Source: Cellulosimicrobium arenosum
Lineage (GTDB): Bacteria; Actinomycetota; Actinomycetes; Actinomycetales; Cellulomonadaceae
Assembly (NCBI RefSeq): GCF_014837295.1
Contig: NZ_JACYHB010000008.1
Span: forward strand, 1-64,000
Direction: 5' to 3'
DNA length: 64,000 bases
Of the stretch, positions 52,162-60,726 are shown one piece after another (the first letter of the stretch is position 1; every line of letters starts with the position of its first letter). Below the pieces are notes generated by a model. It was given only the letters and a program-made list of their open reading frames with translations, did no database searches and had not been told where the DNA came from. The translations under genes and the position numbers were made by a program.

Positions 52162-52554
52162 GTGAGCGTCACCGGCGACGGCATCGACGATCCCGCCCTC
52201 GCGCTGGCTATCCGGGCGGCGGTCGACCCGTCCGCCCCCCCGAGCGGGACGGGGTGCCTCGAGTGCGACCGTGACGGCGGGTGGTGGGTCCACCTGCGTC
52301 GGTGCGCCGCGTGCGGGCACGTCGGGTGCTGCGACTCGTCGCCGAGCCGGCACGCGACCGGCCACTACGAGGAGACCGGCCATCGCGTCATGCGCTCGTT
52401 CGAGCCGGGCGAGGACTGGTTCTGGGACTTCGGGACGCAGCAGACCCTGGCCGGGCCCCACCTCGCCGCACCCCTCTCCCACCCGACGGCACAGTCGGCG
52501 CCGGGACCGGCGGACCGCCTGCCCGACGACTGGTCGTCCCGCCTGCACGACTGA
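52162..52554 (+). CDS. UBP-type zinc-finger protein
   Basis: 130 residues. The central 25-105 region has GCLECDRDGGWWVHLRRCAACGHVGCCDSSPSRHATGHYEETGHRVMRSF, a UBP-type zinc finger with the usual Cys and His ligands. In eukaryotes this fold binds the ubiquitin tail. Bacterial homologues exist, mainly in actinobacteria, with unknown partners. It is downstream of the 51457 gene. Confidence 0.88.
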   Translation: MSVTGDGIDDPALALAIRAAVDPSAPPSGTGCLECDRDGGWWVHLRRCAACGHVGCCDSSPSRHATGHYEETGHRVMRSFEPGEDWFWDFGTQQTLAGPHLAAPLSHPTAQSAPGPADRLPDDWSSRLHD

Positions 52555-52685
52555 CACCAGCCTCGCGTGAGCCTCGCGTGAGCCCGGGCTCGGCGGACCG
52601 CACCCTGGTGCGGATCGACGCCCTCGCTCCGCCGTGCGAGCCGGGATCTGCGGGCAACGGATCTGCGCGATCATGCCGCTACCTG

Positions 52686-52714
52686 TTGAGTTTTTGTGGT
52701 GGAAGATGTTTAGT
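52686..52714 (+). promoter_or_regulatory. Promoter candidate of the GH2 gene
   Basis: TTGAGT (52686-52691), 17-bp spacer, TTTAGT (52709-52714), inside an AT-rich patch starting near 52685 that stands out from the rest of the window. It is about 112 bp before ATG 52827. Confidence 0.5.
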
Positions 52715-52826
52715 TCTGTGGAACGGTGTGTGCGCCGCGGCCGACGACGGTCGCGGCGAGGAGCGAAGTCGCTCAGGCCGCACGCCGTCGATCGACAGAA
52801 CCGCTCGACGAGGAGGGCTCCGACCC

Positions 52827-55800
52827 ATGCACCCGATGACAGCGTCATCACGATCCCGAGGACGCCCGCGCCGCGTCCTCGCCGCGGCACTGGCGGCCGT
52901 GCTCACCGCGCCGCTCGCCGTCGCCACGGCGGTCAGCGCCGGGGCGGCGCCCGAGGAACCGGCGGCGGTCGCCGACGTCGGCCTGGACAACGGGCTCAAG
53001 GGGGAGTACTTCCTCTCCGGCGGCCCGAGCTGGCCGCTGACCGACCTCCGGGCCACGATCCCGGACCAGCGGATCGAGTTCCAGAACCTCGTGCCGACGT
53101 TCCAGGAGCTGACCGGGAGGGGCGAGCGGACGTCCGCCCGCTGGACCGGCTCGATCACGCCCGACTACAGCGAGGCGTACACGTTCTCCGCGATCGGTGA
53201 CAACGGCTTCCGCCTGTGGATCGACGACGAGCTCGTCATCGACCACTGGGTGGACGACTGGGACGTCGAGCAGGTCTCCGAGCCGATCGAGCTCGAGGCC
53301 GGCCAGGACTACGAGTTCCGCATGGAGATGTTCCAGAACACGGGCGGCGCGCACCTGCGGCTGCGGTGGCAGAGCCCGTCGCAGGAGCGGGAGATCGTCC
53401 CCACGGACGCCTTCACGTACCCGGACGACTTCGTCGTCTTCCCCGCGCAGGCCGGCATCGAGAGCGACGGCACGAGCCTCAACGTGACGTTCGACGGCGC
53501 CGTGGGCGGCGTCGACGAGAGCCTCGTCGACCACCTCAAGGTCCAGGTCGACCAGCTCGCGTGGCCCGTCGCCGAGGTCGCCGCGCAGGGCGACGTGCTC
53601 GGGATCACGCTGGCCGAGCCGGTCGACCGCGACTCCGCAGCGCGCCTGGTGTACGACGGCGAGGGCGACCTGACGGTCGGTGGCGAGCCCGTGGGCTCGC
53701 TCAACCTCCCCGTCACGAACGACTCCGAGTTCCGCATCCAGACCCCCTGGGCGGACGACTTCGACCCGGAGAACCCGCTGCCCGAGTACCCGCGCCCGCA
53801 GCTCACGCGCGACCAGTGGCAGAACCTCAACGGGGTGTGGCAGTTCGAGCCGGCGTCCGAGGACGCGGAGGCGCCGCACGGCCGCGACCTGGACGAGGAG
53901 ATCGTCGTCCCGTACGCCGTGGAGTCCGCGCTGTCGGGCATCGAGCGGCGTGAGGACGACATGTACTACCGCCGCACCATCACGGTCCCCGAGGACTGGG
54001 CGGTCGGGACCGACAACCGTCTGCACGTCAACTTCGGTGCCGTCGACTACGAGGCGACCGTCTACCTCAACGGCACCGAGGTGGGCAGCCACCGCGGTGG
54101 CTACGACGCGTTCTCGGTCGACGTGACCGACGCCCTCGTCGAGGGCGCCGAGCAGGAGCTCGTCGTCCACGCGGTCGACACGACCGACGGCAGCAACCAG
54201 GCCGTGGGCAAGCAGACGCTCAACCCGGGCGGCATCTTCTACACGCCGACGTCGGGCATCTGGCAGACGGTGTGGATGGAGCCCGTCCCGGTCGCGGCGA
54301 TCGACGACGTCGTCACGACACCGGACATCGAGGCGGGCGTGCTCGCCGTCACCACGCAGTCGGAGTCCGCGTCCGACGGCGCCGAGGTCACCGCCGTCGT
54401 GCGCGACGCCGAGGGCGACGAGGTCGGCACCGCCACCGGTGCCGCGAACGAGCAGCTCACGGTCGAGATCCCGGACGCCCACCTGTGGTCGCCCGAGGAC
54501 CCGTACCTGTACGACGTCGACGTGACGCTCACGGACGGGACGGCGACGGACACCGTCGCGTCCTACGCGGGGATGCGCTCGATCGAGGTCGCCGAGGTGA
54601 ACGGGGTGAACCGCATCCTGCTCAACGGCGAGATCACGTACCTCATGTCGACGCTCGACCAGGGCTACTGGCCGGACGGTCAGTACACGCCCGCCTCGGA
54701 CGAGGCGTACGCGTTCGACATCCAGGCGCACAAGGACCTCGGGTTCAACACGCTGCGCAAGCACATCAAGGTCGAGCCGGCCCGCTTCTACTACCACGCC
54801 GACACCCTCGGCCTGATGATCTGGCAGGACATCCCGTCCGGCTGGTTCAACGACGGCGACACCCAGGCCGAGTCCCGCACGTTCTGGGAGTCGGAGATGA
54901 AGGAGATCATCGACCAGCTCCGGTCGGTGCCCTCCATCGTCGGCTGGGTCACGTTCAACGAGGGCTGGGGCGAGTGGAACCTGCAGGACACCGCGCGCAT
55001 CGGCAACGAGATCGACGCGTACGACCCGAGCCGCATCCTCAACACGCACTCGGGCTACAACTGCTGCGCGTCGAAGGGTGACTCGGAGACGGGCGACATC
55101 ATCGACCACCACTCCTACACCGGACCGGCCCTGCCGAAGCCGGACGCGAACCGTGCGTCCATCGACGGCGAGCACGGCGGCTTCTCGATGAGCACCCCGG
55201 GCCACATGTGGCCGGGCGTCTCCGCCAACCCGTACGGCGGGGTGGCGAACAGCGAGGCGCTGACGGACGCGTACGTCCAGAACACCGAGAAGCTCGTCCG
55301 CCCCGCGCAGTGCTACCTGTCCGGGTCGGTCTACACCGAGATCTCCGACGTGGAGAACGAGCTCAACGGGTTCTACACCTACGACCGTCGCGTCCTGAAG
55401 ATGGACGCCGCGCGCGTCAAGGACGTTAACGAGCGCGTGATCGCTGCGGCGAAGCAGGGCACCGGCCCCGTGGACCCGGGCACTCCCGGTCTCGAGGGCG
55501 TCGGTCGCTGGTCGTTCGACGAGGGCTCCGGCACGACCGCGGCCGACGGCGTGGGGGACCACGCGGCGTCGGGCACGGGCGAGTGGGTGACCGGGCACGA
55601 CGGCACGGGCTCGGCGATCCACCTGGACGGCGAGGACGACGCGTTCGAGACCGAGGGCCCGGTGCTCGACACGACGGGCTCCTACACCGTCTCGGCGTGG
55701 GCGCAGTTCGACGAGAAGCCGGGGAACTGGGCGACGATCGTCGGCCAGGACTCGGTGACCGGGGCGAGCGCGTTCTACCTCCAGTACGGCGGGGACGGCA

Positions 55801-56408
55801 CGTTCGCGTTCTCGTACCTGGACGAGCCGCGCGCGACGTTCCAGGTCGACCCGGTGCTGGGCGACTGGTACCACGTCGTCGGCGTGCGCGACGCCGACGC
55901 GCAGACCCTGACCCTGTTCGTCAACGGCGAGCAGGTCGGTCAGTCCGACGTCTGCGGCGGCGTCAGCCCGAGCGGTCCGCTGACGATCGGTCGCGGCCAG
56001 TGGAGCGGCAACCCCGTCGACTACTGGCCCGGCACGATCGACGACGTGCGGGTCTTCGACCGCGCACTGTCGGCCGACGAGGTCGCCGACGTCTACGCGG
56101 ACGACGACGAGGCGCCGGCGCTCGAGGTGACGGCTACCGCCGACACCCGCTGCCTGGCGGGCGCGGCCTACGTCGCGGTGCGCGCGACGAACGACGACGA
56201 CGTGCCGGTCGACGTCACCCTCACGACGCCGTTCGGGTCCAAGACCGTGAACGACGTCGCACCGGGCAAGAGCGCGTACCAGTCGTTCAAGGTCCGGGCG
56301 GAGTCCGCGGAGGCGGGCTCGGCGACGGTGACGGCCACGGGTGAGGTCGACGGCGAAGCCGTGACGACGGAGCTCGACGCACCGTACGAGGCGCCCAGCT
56401 GCGGCTGA
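52827..56408 (+). CDS. Secreted PA14-glycoside hydrolase family 2-LamG protein
   Basis: 1193 residues with a Sec signal peptide (basic start, hydrophobic 18-36, cleavage near 41). PA14 domain about 52-195; GH2 N-terminal sugar-binding, immunoglobulin-like and TIM-barrel domains about 290-870. The acid/base is probably E712 in NEGWG and the nucleophile perhaps E782 in IDGEHGG. Then a LamG/concanavalin-like domain about 890-1090 and a beta-rich C-terminus. It may act on plant or animal glycans as a beta-galactosidase, glucuronidase or mannosidase; the substrate is not determined. Confidence 0.9.
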   Translation: MHPMTASSRSRGRPRRVLAAALAAVLTAPLAVATAVSAGAAPEEPAAVADVGLDNGLKGEYFLSGGPSWPLTDLRATIPDQRIEFQNLVPTFQELTGRGERTSARWTGSITPDYSEAYTFSAIGDNGFRLWIDDELVIDHWVDDWDVEQVSEPIELEAGQDYEFRMEMFQNTGGAHLRLRWQSPSQEREIVPTDAFTYPDDFVVFPAQAGIESDGTSLNVTFDGAVGGVDESLVDHLKVQVDQLAWPVAEVAAQGDVLGITLAEPVDRDSAARLVYDGEGDLTVGGEPVGSLNLPVTNDSEFRIQTPWADDFDPENPLPEYPRPQLTRDQWQNLNGVWQFEPASEDAEAPHGRDLDEEIVVPYAVESALSGIERREDDMYYRRTITVPEDWAVGTDNRLHVNFGAVDYEATVYLNGTEVGSHRGGYDAFSVDVTDALVEGAEQELVVHAVDTTDGSNQAVGKQTLNPGGIFYTPTSGIWQTVWMEPVPVAAIDDVVTTPDIEAGVLAVTTQSESASDGAEVTAVVRDAEGDEVGTATGAANEQLTVEIPDAHLWSPEDPYLYDVDVTLTDGTATDTVASYAGMRSIEVAEVNGVNRILLNGEITYLMSTLDQGYWPDGQYTPASDEAYAFDIQAHKDLGFNTLRKHIKVEPARFYYHADTLGLMIWQDIPSGWFNDGDTQAESRTFWESEMKEIIDQLRSVPSIVGWVTFNEGWGEWNLQDTARIGNEIDAYDPSRILNTHSGYNCCASKGDSETGDIIDHHSYTGPALPKPDANRASIDGEHGGFSMSTPGHMWPGVSANPYGGVANSEALTDAYVQNTEKLVRPAQCYLSGSVYTEISDVENELNGFYTYDRRVLKMDAARVKDVNERVIAAAKQGTGPVDPGTPGLEGVGRWSFDEGSGTTAADGVGDHAASGTGEWVTGHDGTGSAIHLDGEDDAFETEGPVLDTTGSYTVSAWAQFDEKPGNWATIVGQDSVTGASAFYLQYGGDGTFAFSYLDEPRATFQVDPVLGDWYHVVGVRDADAQTLTLFVNGEQVGQSDVCGGVSPSGPLTIGRGQWSGNPVDYWPGTIDDVRVFDRALSADEVADVYADDDEAPALEVTATADTRCLAGAAYVAVRATNDDDVPVDVTLTTPFGSKTVNDVAPGKSAYQSFKVRAESAEAGSATVTATGEVDGEAVTTELDAPYEAPSCG

Positions 56409-56439
56409 CGCCGAGGTAGCACCGCAGCAGCCGAGGTCG

Positions 56440-56502
56440 AACGGTGGTCTGTCGCAGGAGGTCCGGGGTGAGCAACCCCGGCTCTCCCGGCAGGCCACCG
56501 TT
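56440..56502. terminator. Nested hairpin after the GH2 gene
   Basis: Outer arms AACGGTGG (56440-56447) and CCACCGTT (56495-56502), and an inner perfect stem CCGGGGT/ACCCCGG (56463-56481) with a five-base loop. It lies between the convergent GH2 and PLD-N/SHOCT genes and can end both transcripts. Confidence 0.65.
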
Positions 56503-56552
56503 CTGCTCCGACGGGTGCGTGACCGGCGCCCCGACAGGATCGGGGAGGCCGG

Positions 56553-56936
56553 CTACGCCAGCGCCTTCGACTTGAGCTGGGCGAACTCGTCCGCGTCGAT
56601 CACGCCGGCGTCGTGGAGCGCCTTGGCGTCGGCGATCTCGGTGGCCGGGGATCGTCCGGTGCTCGCCGTCGCACGCACGTAGTCGTCCATGATCTGCTTG
56701 CGGGCGCGGTCCTCGTCGGAACGGCGCTCGGCCATGCCTCGGCCGCGCGCGATGACGTAGACCAGCGCGGCGAGGTACGGCGCGACGATGAGGACGATGA
56801 TCCACAGCGCCTTCCACCACCCGCTGAGGTTCTTGTCACGGAAGAGGTCGGCCACGATGTAGAAGAGCAGCATCAGGTAGGCGATGAAGAAGAACCACCA
56901 CACCATGAGCCAGAGCCAGTCCCAGAAGCTGTCCAT
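56553..56936 (-). CDS. PLD-N-like/SHOCT membrane protein (second copy)
   Basis: 127-residue close paralogue of 25017-25394 (WDWLWLMVWWFFFIAYLMLLF, DKNLSGWWKALW, then ADAKALHDAGVIDADEFAQLKSKAL). Two membrane segments followed by a SHOCT domain. Here it stands alone rather than in a DUF6325 set. Confidence 0.87.
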   Translation of the reverse strand: MDSFWDWLWLMVWWFFFIAYLMLLFYIVADLFRDKNLSGWWKALWIIVLIVAPYLAALVYVIARGRGMAERRSDEDRARKQIMDDYVRATASTGRSPATEIADAKALHDAGVIDADEFAQLKSKALA

Positions 56937-57008
56937 GCTGCACCCCTCGTGTCGAGGTCACGGACTCCCGTGACCACCCCACTGTCGTGCCGACGCGCGG
57001 GGAGATCC

Positions 57009-57851
57009 TCACCCGCCGGGGGTGGGAGTGGCCTCACGACGGATGTGCAGGACCCGCGCGACGCCGGGAGACTCCGGGTCGTCGACGATCTCGCGGCCGT
57101 CCAGCCAGCTCGACACCACGTGCGCGAGCTCGCCCGGGTGGCTGAAGTTCATCGCGTGCGCCGCACCCTCGATGACGACGACGGCGAGGTGCGCCGGAGC
57201 GAGCCGGCCGAGCTCACGCACCCGGGAGGGCGGGGGCATGAGCGGGTCGCGCGTGCCCACCACGGCGAGCGTCGGGACCGGGGTCCGCAGCATCCGCTCC
57301 AGGGACGGGAAGCGAGCGAGCTCGCTGAAGGTGCTCAGCGTCGCGACGGGGCCGAACCGCAGATAGTCCGGTACGGCGATACGCGCCATGGCCGGGCTCT
57401 CCCGAACGGCGTCGCGGGCGAGCTGGACCAGTGCCCGCGGAAGGGGCTGGTTGTGCATCCCGCCCGCGGGCGACGCCAGGACGATGCCGGCGACCCGGTC
57501 GGGCGCCAGGTGCGCCACCTCCAGGCTGACGGGTCCGCCCATCGAGTTGCCGAGGAGCACCACGCGTTCGAGACCGAGTGCGTCGAGCAGGCCGAGGAGC
57601 GCCTCCGCGAGCCCCGGGATGTCGAGCGTCGTCCGCCGCGGTGCGCTGCGCCCGTACCCCGGCAGGTCGGGGACGAACGTGGTCGCGCGGTGAGCGAGGC
57701 GCGCCGCGGTCGGCAGGAGGCTCGTGCCGGAGACCCCGAACCCGTGCACGTGCACGATCGGGACGCTCCCCGGCACCTCGGGGCCGGCCCGGACGAACAT
57801 CTCGTAGCCCGCCACCTCGATCGTCCGACCGTCCCACGCGACGTCGTCCAT
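57009..57851 (-). CDS. Alpha/beta hydrolase
   Basis: 280 residues. Oxyanion HGFG near residue 50, nucleophile Ser in GNSMGG, catalytic Asp in GTRDPL and His in GAAHAMNFSHP. This layout fits a lipase/esterase or haloperoxidase-like serine hydrolase; the substrate is unknown. It is divergent from the P-type ATPase gene. Confidence 0.88.
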   Translation of the reverse strand: MDDVAWDGRTIEVAGYEMFVRAGPEVPGSVPIVHVHGFGVSGTSLLPTAARLAHRATTFVPDLPGYGRSAPRRTTLDIPGLAEALLGLLDALGLERVVLLGNSMGGPVSLEVAHLAPDRVAGIVLASPAGGMHNQPLPRALVQLARDAVRESPAMARIAVPDYLRFGPVATLSTFSELARFPSLERMLRTPVPTLAVVGTRDPLMPPPSRVRELGRLAPAHLAVVVIEGAAHAMNFSHPGELAHVVSSWLDGREIVDDPESPGVARVLHIRREATPTPGG

Positions 57852-57975
57852 CCCGTGATTCTGCCAGAGCAGCCCGCGGACGGTTCCGGACCAGGACCAC
57901 GGTCACCCGCAGCGGGTGAGGTTGAGCCCCGGGTGCGCTGTGACGCTGGGACGGAGCGCCCGGGAGGAGCCCACG

Positions 57976-60717
57976 ATGTCGGCCGCGCAGACACCGCAGC
58001 AGCAGGAACCGCAGATCGCGAGCACGTGGCACACGGCGAGCGCCGACGCGGTGTGCCAGGAGCTCGACGTCGACCCCAGGGTCGGTCTCACCGCCGCCCA
58101 GGTCGTGGAACGGCGCGCGCGGTACGGTCCGAACGCGCTTGCGGCGGAGCGTCCGGAGCCGGGGTGGCAGGCGTTCCTGCGCCAGTATCGCGACCTCATG
58201 CAGCTCGTCCTCGTCGGGGCGGCGGTCGTCAGCATGATCGCGCTGGGCGACTTCACGACCGGAGTGGTGGTCCTGCTGCTCACCGTGCTCAACGCGCTCA
58301 TGGGACTGCACCAGGAGGGCAAGGCTGCCGAGAGCGTGGCCGCGCTGCGCGAGATGCTCGTCATGACCGCCACGGTGCGCCGCGACGGCCGCCAGGAGCA
58401 GGTGCCCGCGGAGGAGCTCGTGCCGGGTGACGTGGTCGGGTTCGAGGCCGGCAGCAAGATCCCCGCCGACGGTCGCCTGCTCGTCGCGGCGTCGCTGGAG
58501 ATCGAGGAGGCGGGGCTCACCGGCGAGAGCACGCCCGTCGCGAAGGGGGTCGACGCCGTCGAGGCGGCCGAGGCCCCGCTCGGTGACCGCGTCGACATGG
58601 CCTACATGAACTCGCAGGTGACGCGCGGGCGCGGCGAGATGGTCGTGACGGCCACGGGCATGACGACCGAGGTCGGCCGCATCTCCGGCATGCTCAGCGG
58701 CGTCGAGCAGGACAGGTCCCCGCTGACGCGACAGCTCGACCGCATCACCGTCATCATCACGGTGATGGCGGCGATCGCCCTCGTGGTCGTCGTCGTGCTG
58801 GGCCTCGCGCGCGGCGAGGACTTCGACACCCTGTTCGTCGTCGGGATCAGCCTCGCGATCGCTGCGATCCCGACGGGCCTGCCCGCCGTCGTGACGATGC
58901 TCCTCTCCCTCGGCACGCGCCAGCTCGCGGACGAGGGCGCGATCGTCAAGCGCCTCAAGTCCGTGGAGACCCTGGGGTCGACGTCGGCGATCTGCTCGGA
59001 CAAGACCGGGACGCTCACGCTCAACCAGATGACCGCGCGCCGGCTCGTGCTCGCGGGCCGGCGGTTCTCCGTCGACGGCGAGGGCTACTCGACGACGGGC
59101 CGCATCCTCGCGGCAGCAGGGTCGACCGACGTCGCGCTCGAGCCGGTCGCGCTGCCCATGGCCCTCGCGAGCGACGCGGTCGTGCGCGACGGCGCGTGCC
59201 TGGGCGACCCGACGGAGGGCGCCCTCGTCGTGCTGGCCGCCAAGGCAGGGCTCGATGTCGAGGAGACGCGCCGCGAGCACCCGCGTGTCGCCGAGGTGCC
59301 GTTCGACACCGAGTACAAGCTCATGGCGACGTTCCACGAGATCGACGGCGTGGTGCGCAGCTTCGTCAAGGGCGCGCCGGACGTCCTCCTGGCGCGCTCG
59401 ACGCGGTATCTCACCGCGGACGGCGGCACGGCGCCGCTCGACGACAACGCCCGGGCGCTCGTCGTGCGCGAGAACGACGCGCTCGCCGGGGAGGGCATGC
59501 GCGTCCTCGCCGTCGCGCGGCGGGACGTCTCACGCGCCGATCTCGACGGAGACCTGCTCGGGCTCGCCCAGGACCTCGAGCTGATCGCGCTAATCGGCAT
59601 CGTCGACCCGCCGCGGCGCGAGGCGCGCGACGCGATCGCCGAGTGCAAGGACGCGGGGATCCGCGTCCGGATGATCACGGGCGACCATGTGACGACGGCC
59701 TCCGCGATCGCCGGCCAGCTCGGCATCGAGGGGCGCGCGCTCACCGGGGCCGAGTTCGCCGCCATGTCCGACGCGCAGCTCGAGGCCGAGGTCGCGGGCA
59801 TCGGGGTCGTCGCGCGCGTCGCGCCGGAGGACAAGGTGCGGCTCGTCGAGGTGCTCAAGCGGCAGGGTGACGTGGTCGCGATGACGGGCGACGGCGTGAA
59901 CGACGCGCCCGCCCTCGCCCGTGCCGACATCGGCGTCGCGATGGGGATCACCGGCACCGAGGTCACCAAGGACGCCGCGGAGATGATCCTGACCGACGAC
60001 AACTTCGCGACGATCGTCAAGGCGGTCGAGGGCGGCCGCGGTCTCTACGACAACCTCATGAAGTACATCCGTTTCCAGATGGTCGTGCTCGTCGGGTTCA
60101 TCCTCACGTTCGTGGGAGCCGGGATCTTCACGATCGCCGGAGGCACGCCCCTGACCCCCTTGCAGATCCTCTGGATCAACTTCGCGATCGACGTGCTGCT
60201 CGCGATCGGGCTCGGGTTCGACGCCGCCACGGCCGGCCTCATGCGCCGCCTGCCCCGCCCGCCCTCCGAGCCTGTCATCGGCCGCGCGCTCGGCGCCCGG
60301 CTCGGTGTGGGCGGCGTGCTCATCGCCGTCGGGACACTCGTCGCCGTGGCGTGGGGCGAGGCCCGCTACGACCTGCCCGTCGCCACGACGATGGGGCTCA
60401 CGGCGATGTCGCTCCTGCACGTCGTCGCGGCGCTCGAGTGGCGTGACCCGCGCGCGAGCATCCTCTCCTTCGACACGCTCGCCAACGGGCGGTTCGTCGT
60501 GCTGCTGCTGTCGTCGCTCGGGCTGACGTTCCTCGTGACGACACTCGACGGACTGGAGCGCATCTTCGGCACGGTGGGTCTCGACGGAGCGCAGTGGGGG
60601 GTGTGCACGCTCGTCGCGGTCGGGTTCCTCCTCCTCGTCGAGCTCGGCAAGCTCGTCCTGCGGCACGTGTCGCCGCGTCCCGGGCCGACGCCGGCCGCGA
60701 CCCCGGCGCAGGGCTGA
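57976..60717 (+). CDS. Cation-translocating P-type ATPase (P2-like)
   Basis: 913 residues. Actuator TGES, phosphorylation site DKTGT (D342), and TGDGVNDAPAL near the hinge are all present, with N-terminal cation-ATPase domain and C-terminal cation_ATPase_C. The M4 segment reads PTGLP (299-303) where Ca2+ pumps have PEGLP, and M5 lacks the Asn/Glu of SERCA, though M6 keeps NxxxD (NFAID). The ion is therefore uncertain. Nine bases separate it from the MFS gene downstream. Confidence 0.92.
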   Translation: MSAAQTPQQQEPQIASTWHTASADAVCQELDVDPRVGLTAAQVVERRARYGPNALAAERPEPGWQAFLRQYRDLMQLVLVGAAVVSMIALGDFTTGVVVLLLTVLNALMGLHQEGKAAESVAALREMLVMTATVRRDGRQEQVPAEELVPGDVVGFEAGSKIPADGRLLVAASLEIEEAGLTGESTPVAKGVDAVEAAEAPLGDRVDMAYMNSQVTRGRGEMVVTATGMTTEVGRISGMLSGVEQDRSPLTRQLDRITVIITVMAAIALVVVVVLGLARGEDFDTLFVVGISLAIAAIPTGLPAVVTMLLSLGTRQLADEGAIVKRLKSVETLGSTSAICSDKTGTLTLNQMTARRLVLAGRRFSVDGEGYSTTGRILAAAGSTDVALEPVALPMALASDAVVRDGACLGDPTEGALVVLAAKAGLDVEETRREHPRVAEVPFDTEYKLMATFHEIDGVVRSFVKGAPDVLLARSTRYLTADGGTAPLDDNARALVVRENDALAGEGMRVLAVARRDVSRADLDGDLLGLAQDLELIALIGIVDPPRREARDAIAECKDAGIRVRMITGDHVTTASAIAGQLGIEGRALTGAEFAAMSDAQLEAEVAGIGVVARVAPEDKVRLVEVLKRQGDVVAMTGDGVNDAPALARADIGVAMGITGTEVTKDAAEMILTDDNFATIVKAVEGGRGLYDNLMKYIRFQMVVLVGFILTFVGAGIFTIAGGTPLTPLQILWINFAIDVLLAIGLGFDAATAGLMRRLPRPPSEPVIGRALGARLGVGGVLIAVGTLVAVAWGEARYDLPVATTMGLTAMSLLHVVAALEWRDPRASILSFDTLANGRFVVLLLSSLGLTFLVTTLDGLERIFGTVGLDGAQWGVCTLVAVGFLLLVELGKLVLRHVSPRPGPTPAATPAQG

Positions 60718-60726
60718 GGCGATCTC

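Noticed and set aside
52848-56498. Very long open frame on the minus strand opposite the GH2 gene
   Set aside because: Antisense frames stay open in high-GC coding DNA. The translation is Arg/Val/Leu/Asp-rich with no domain, while the plus frame has signal peptide, domains and a ribosome site.
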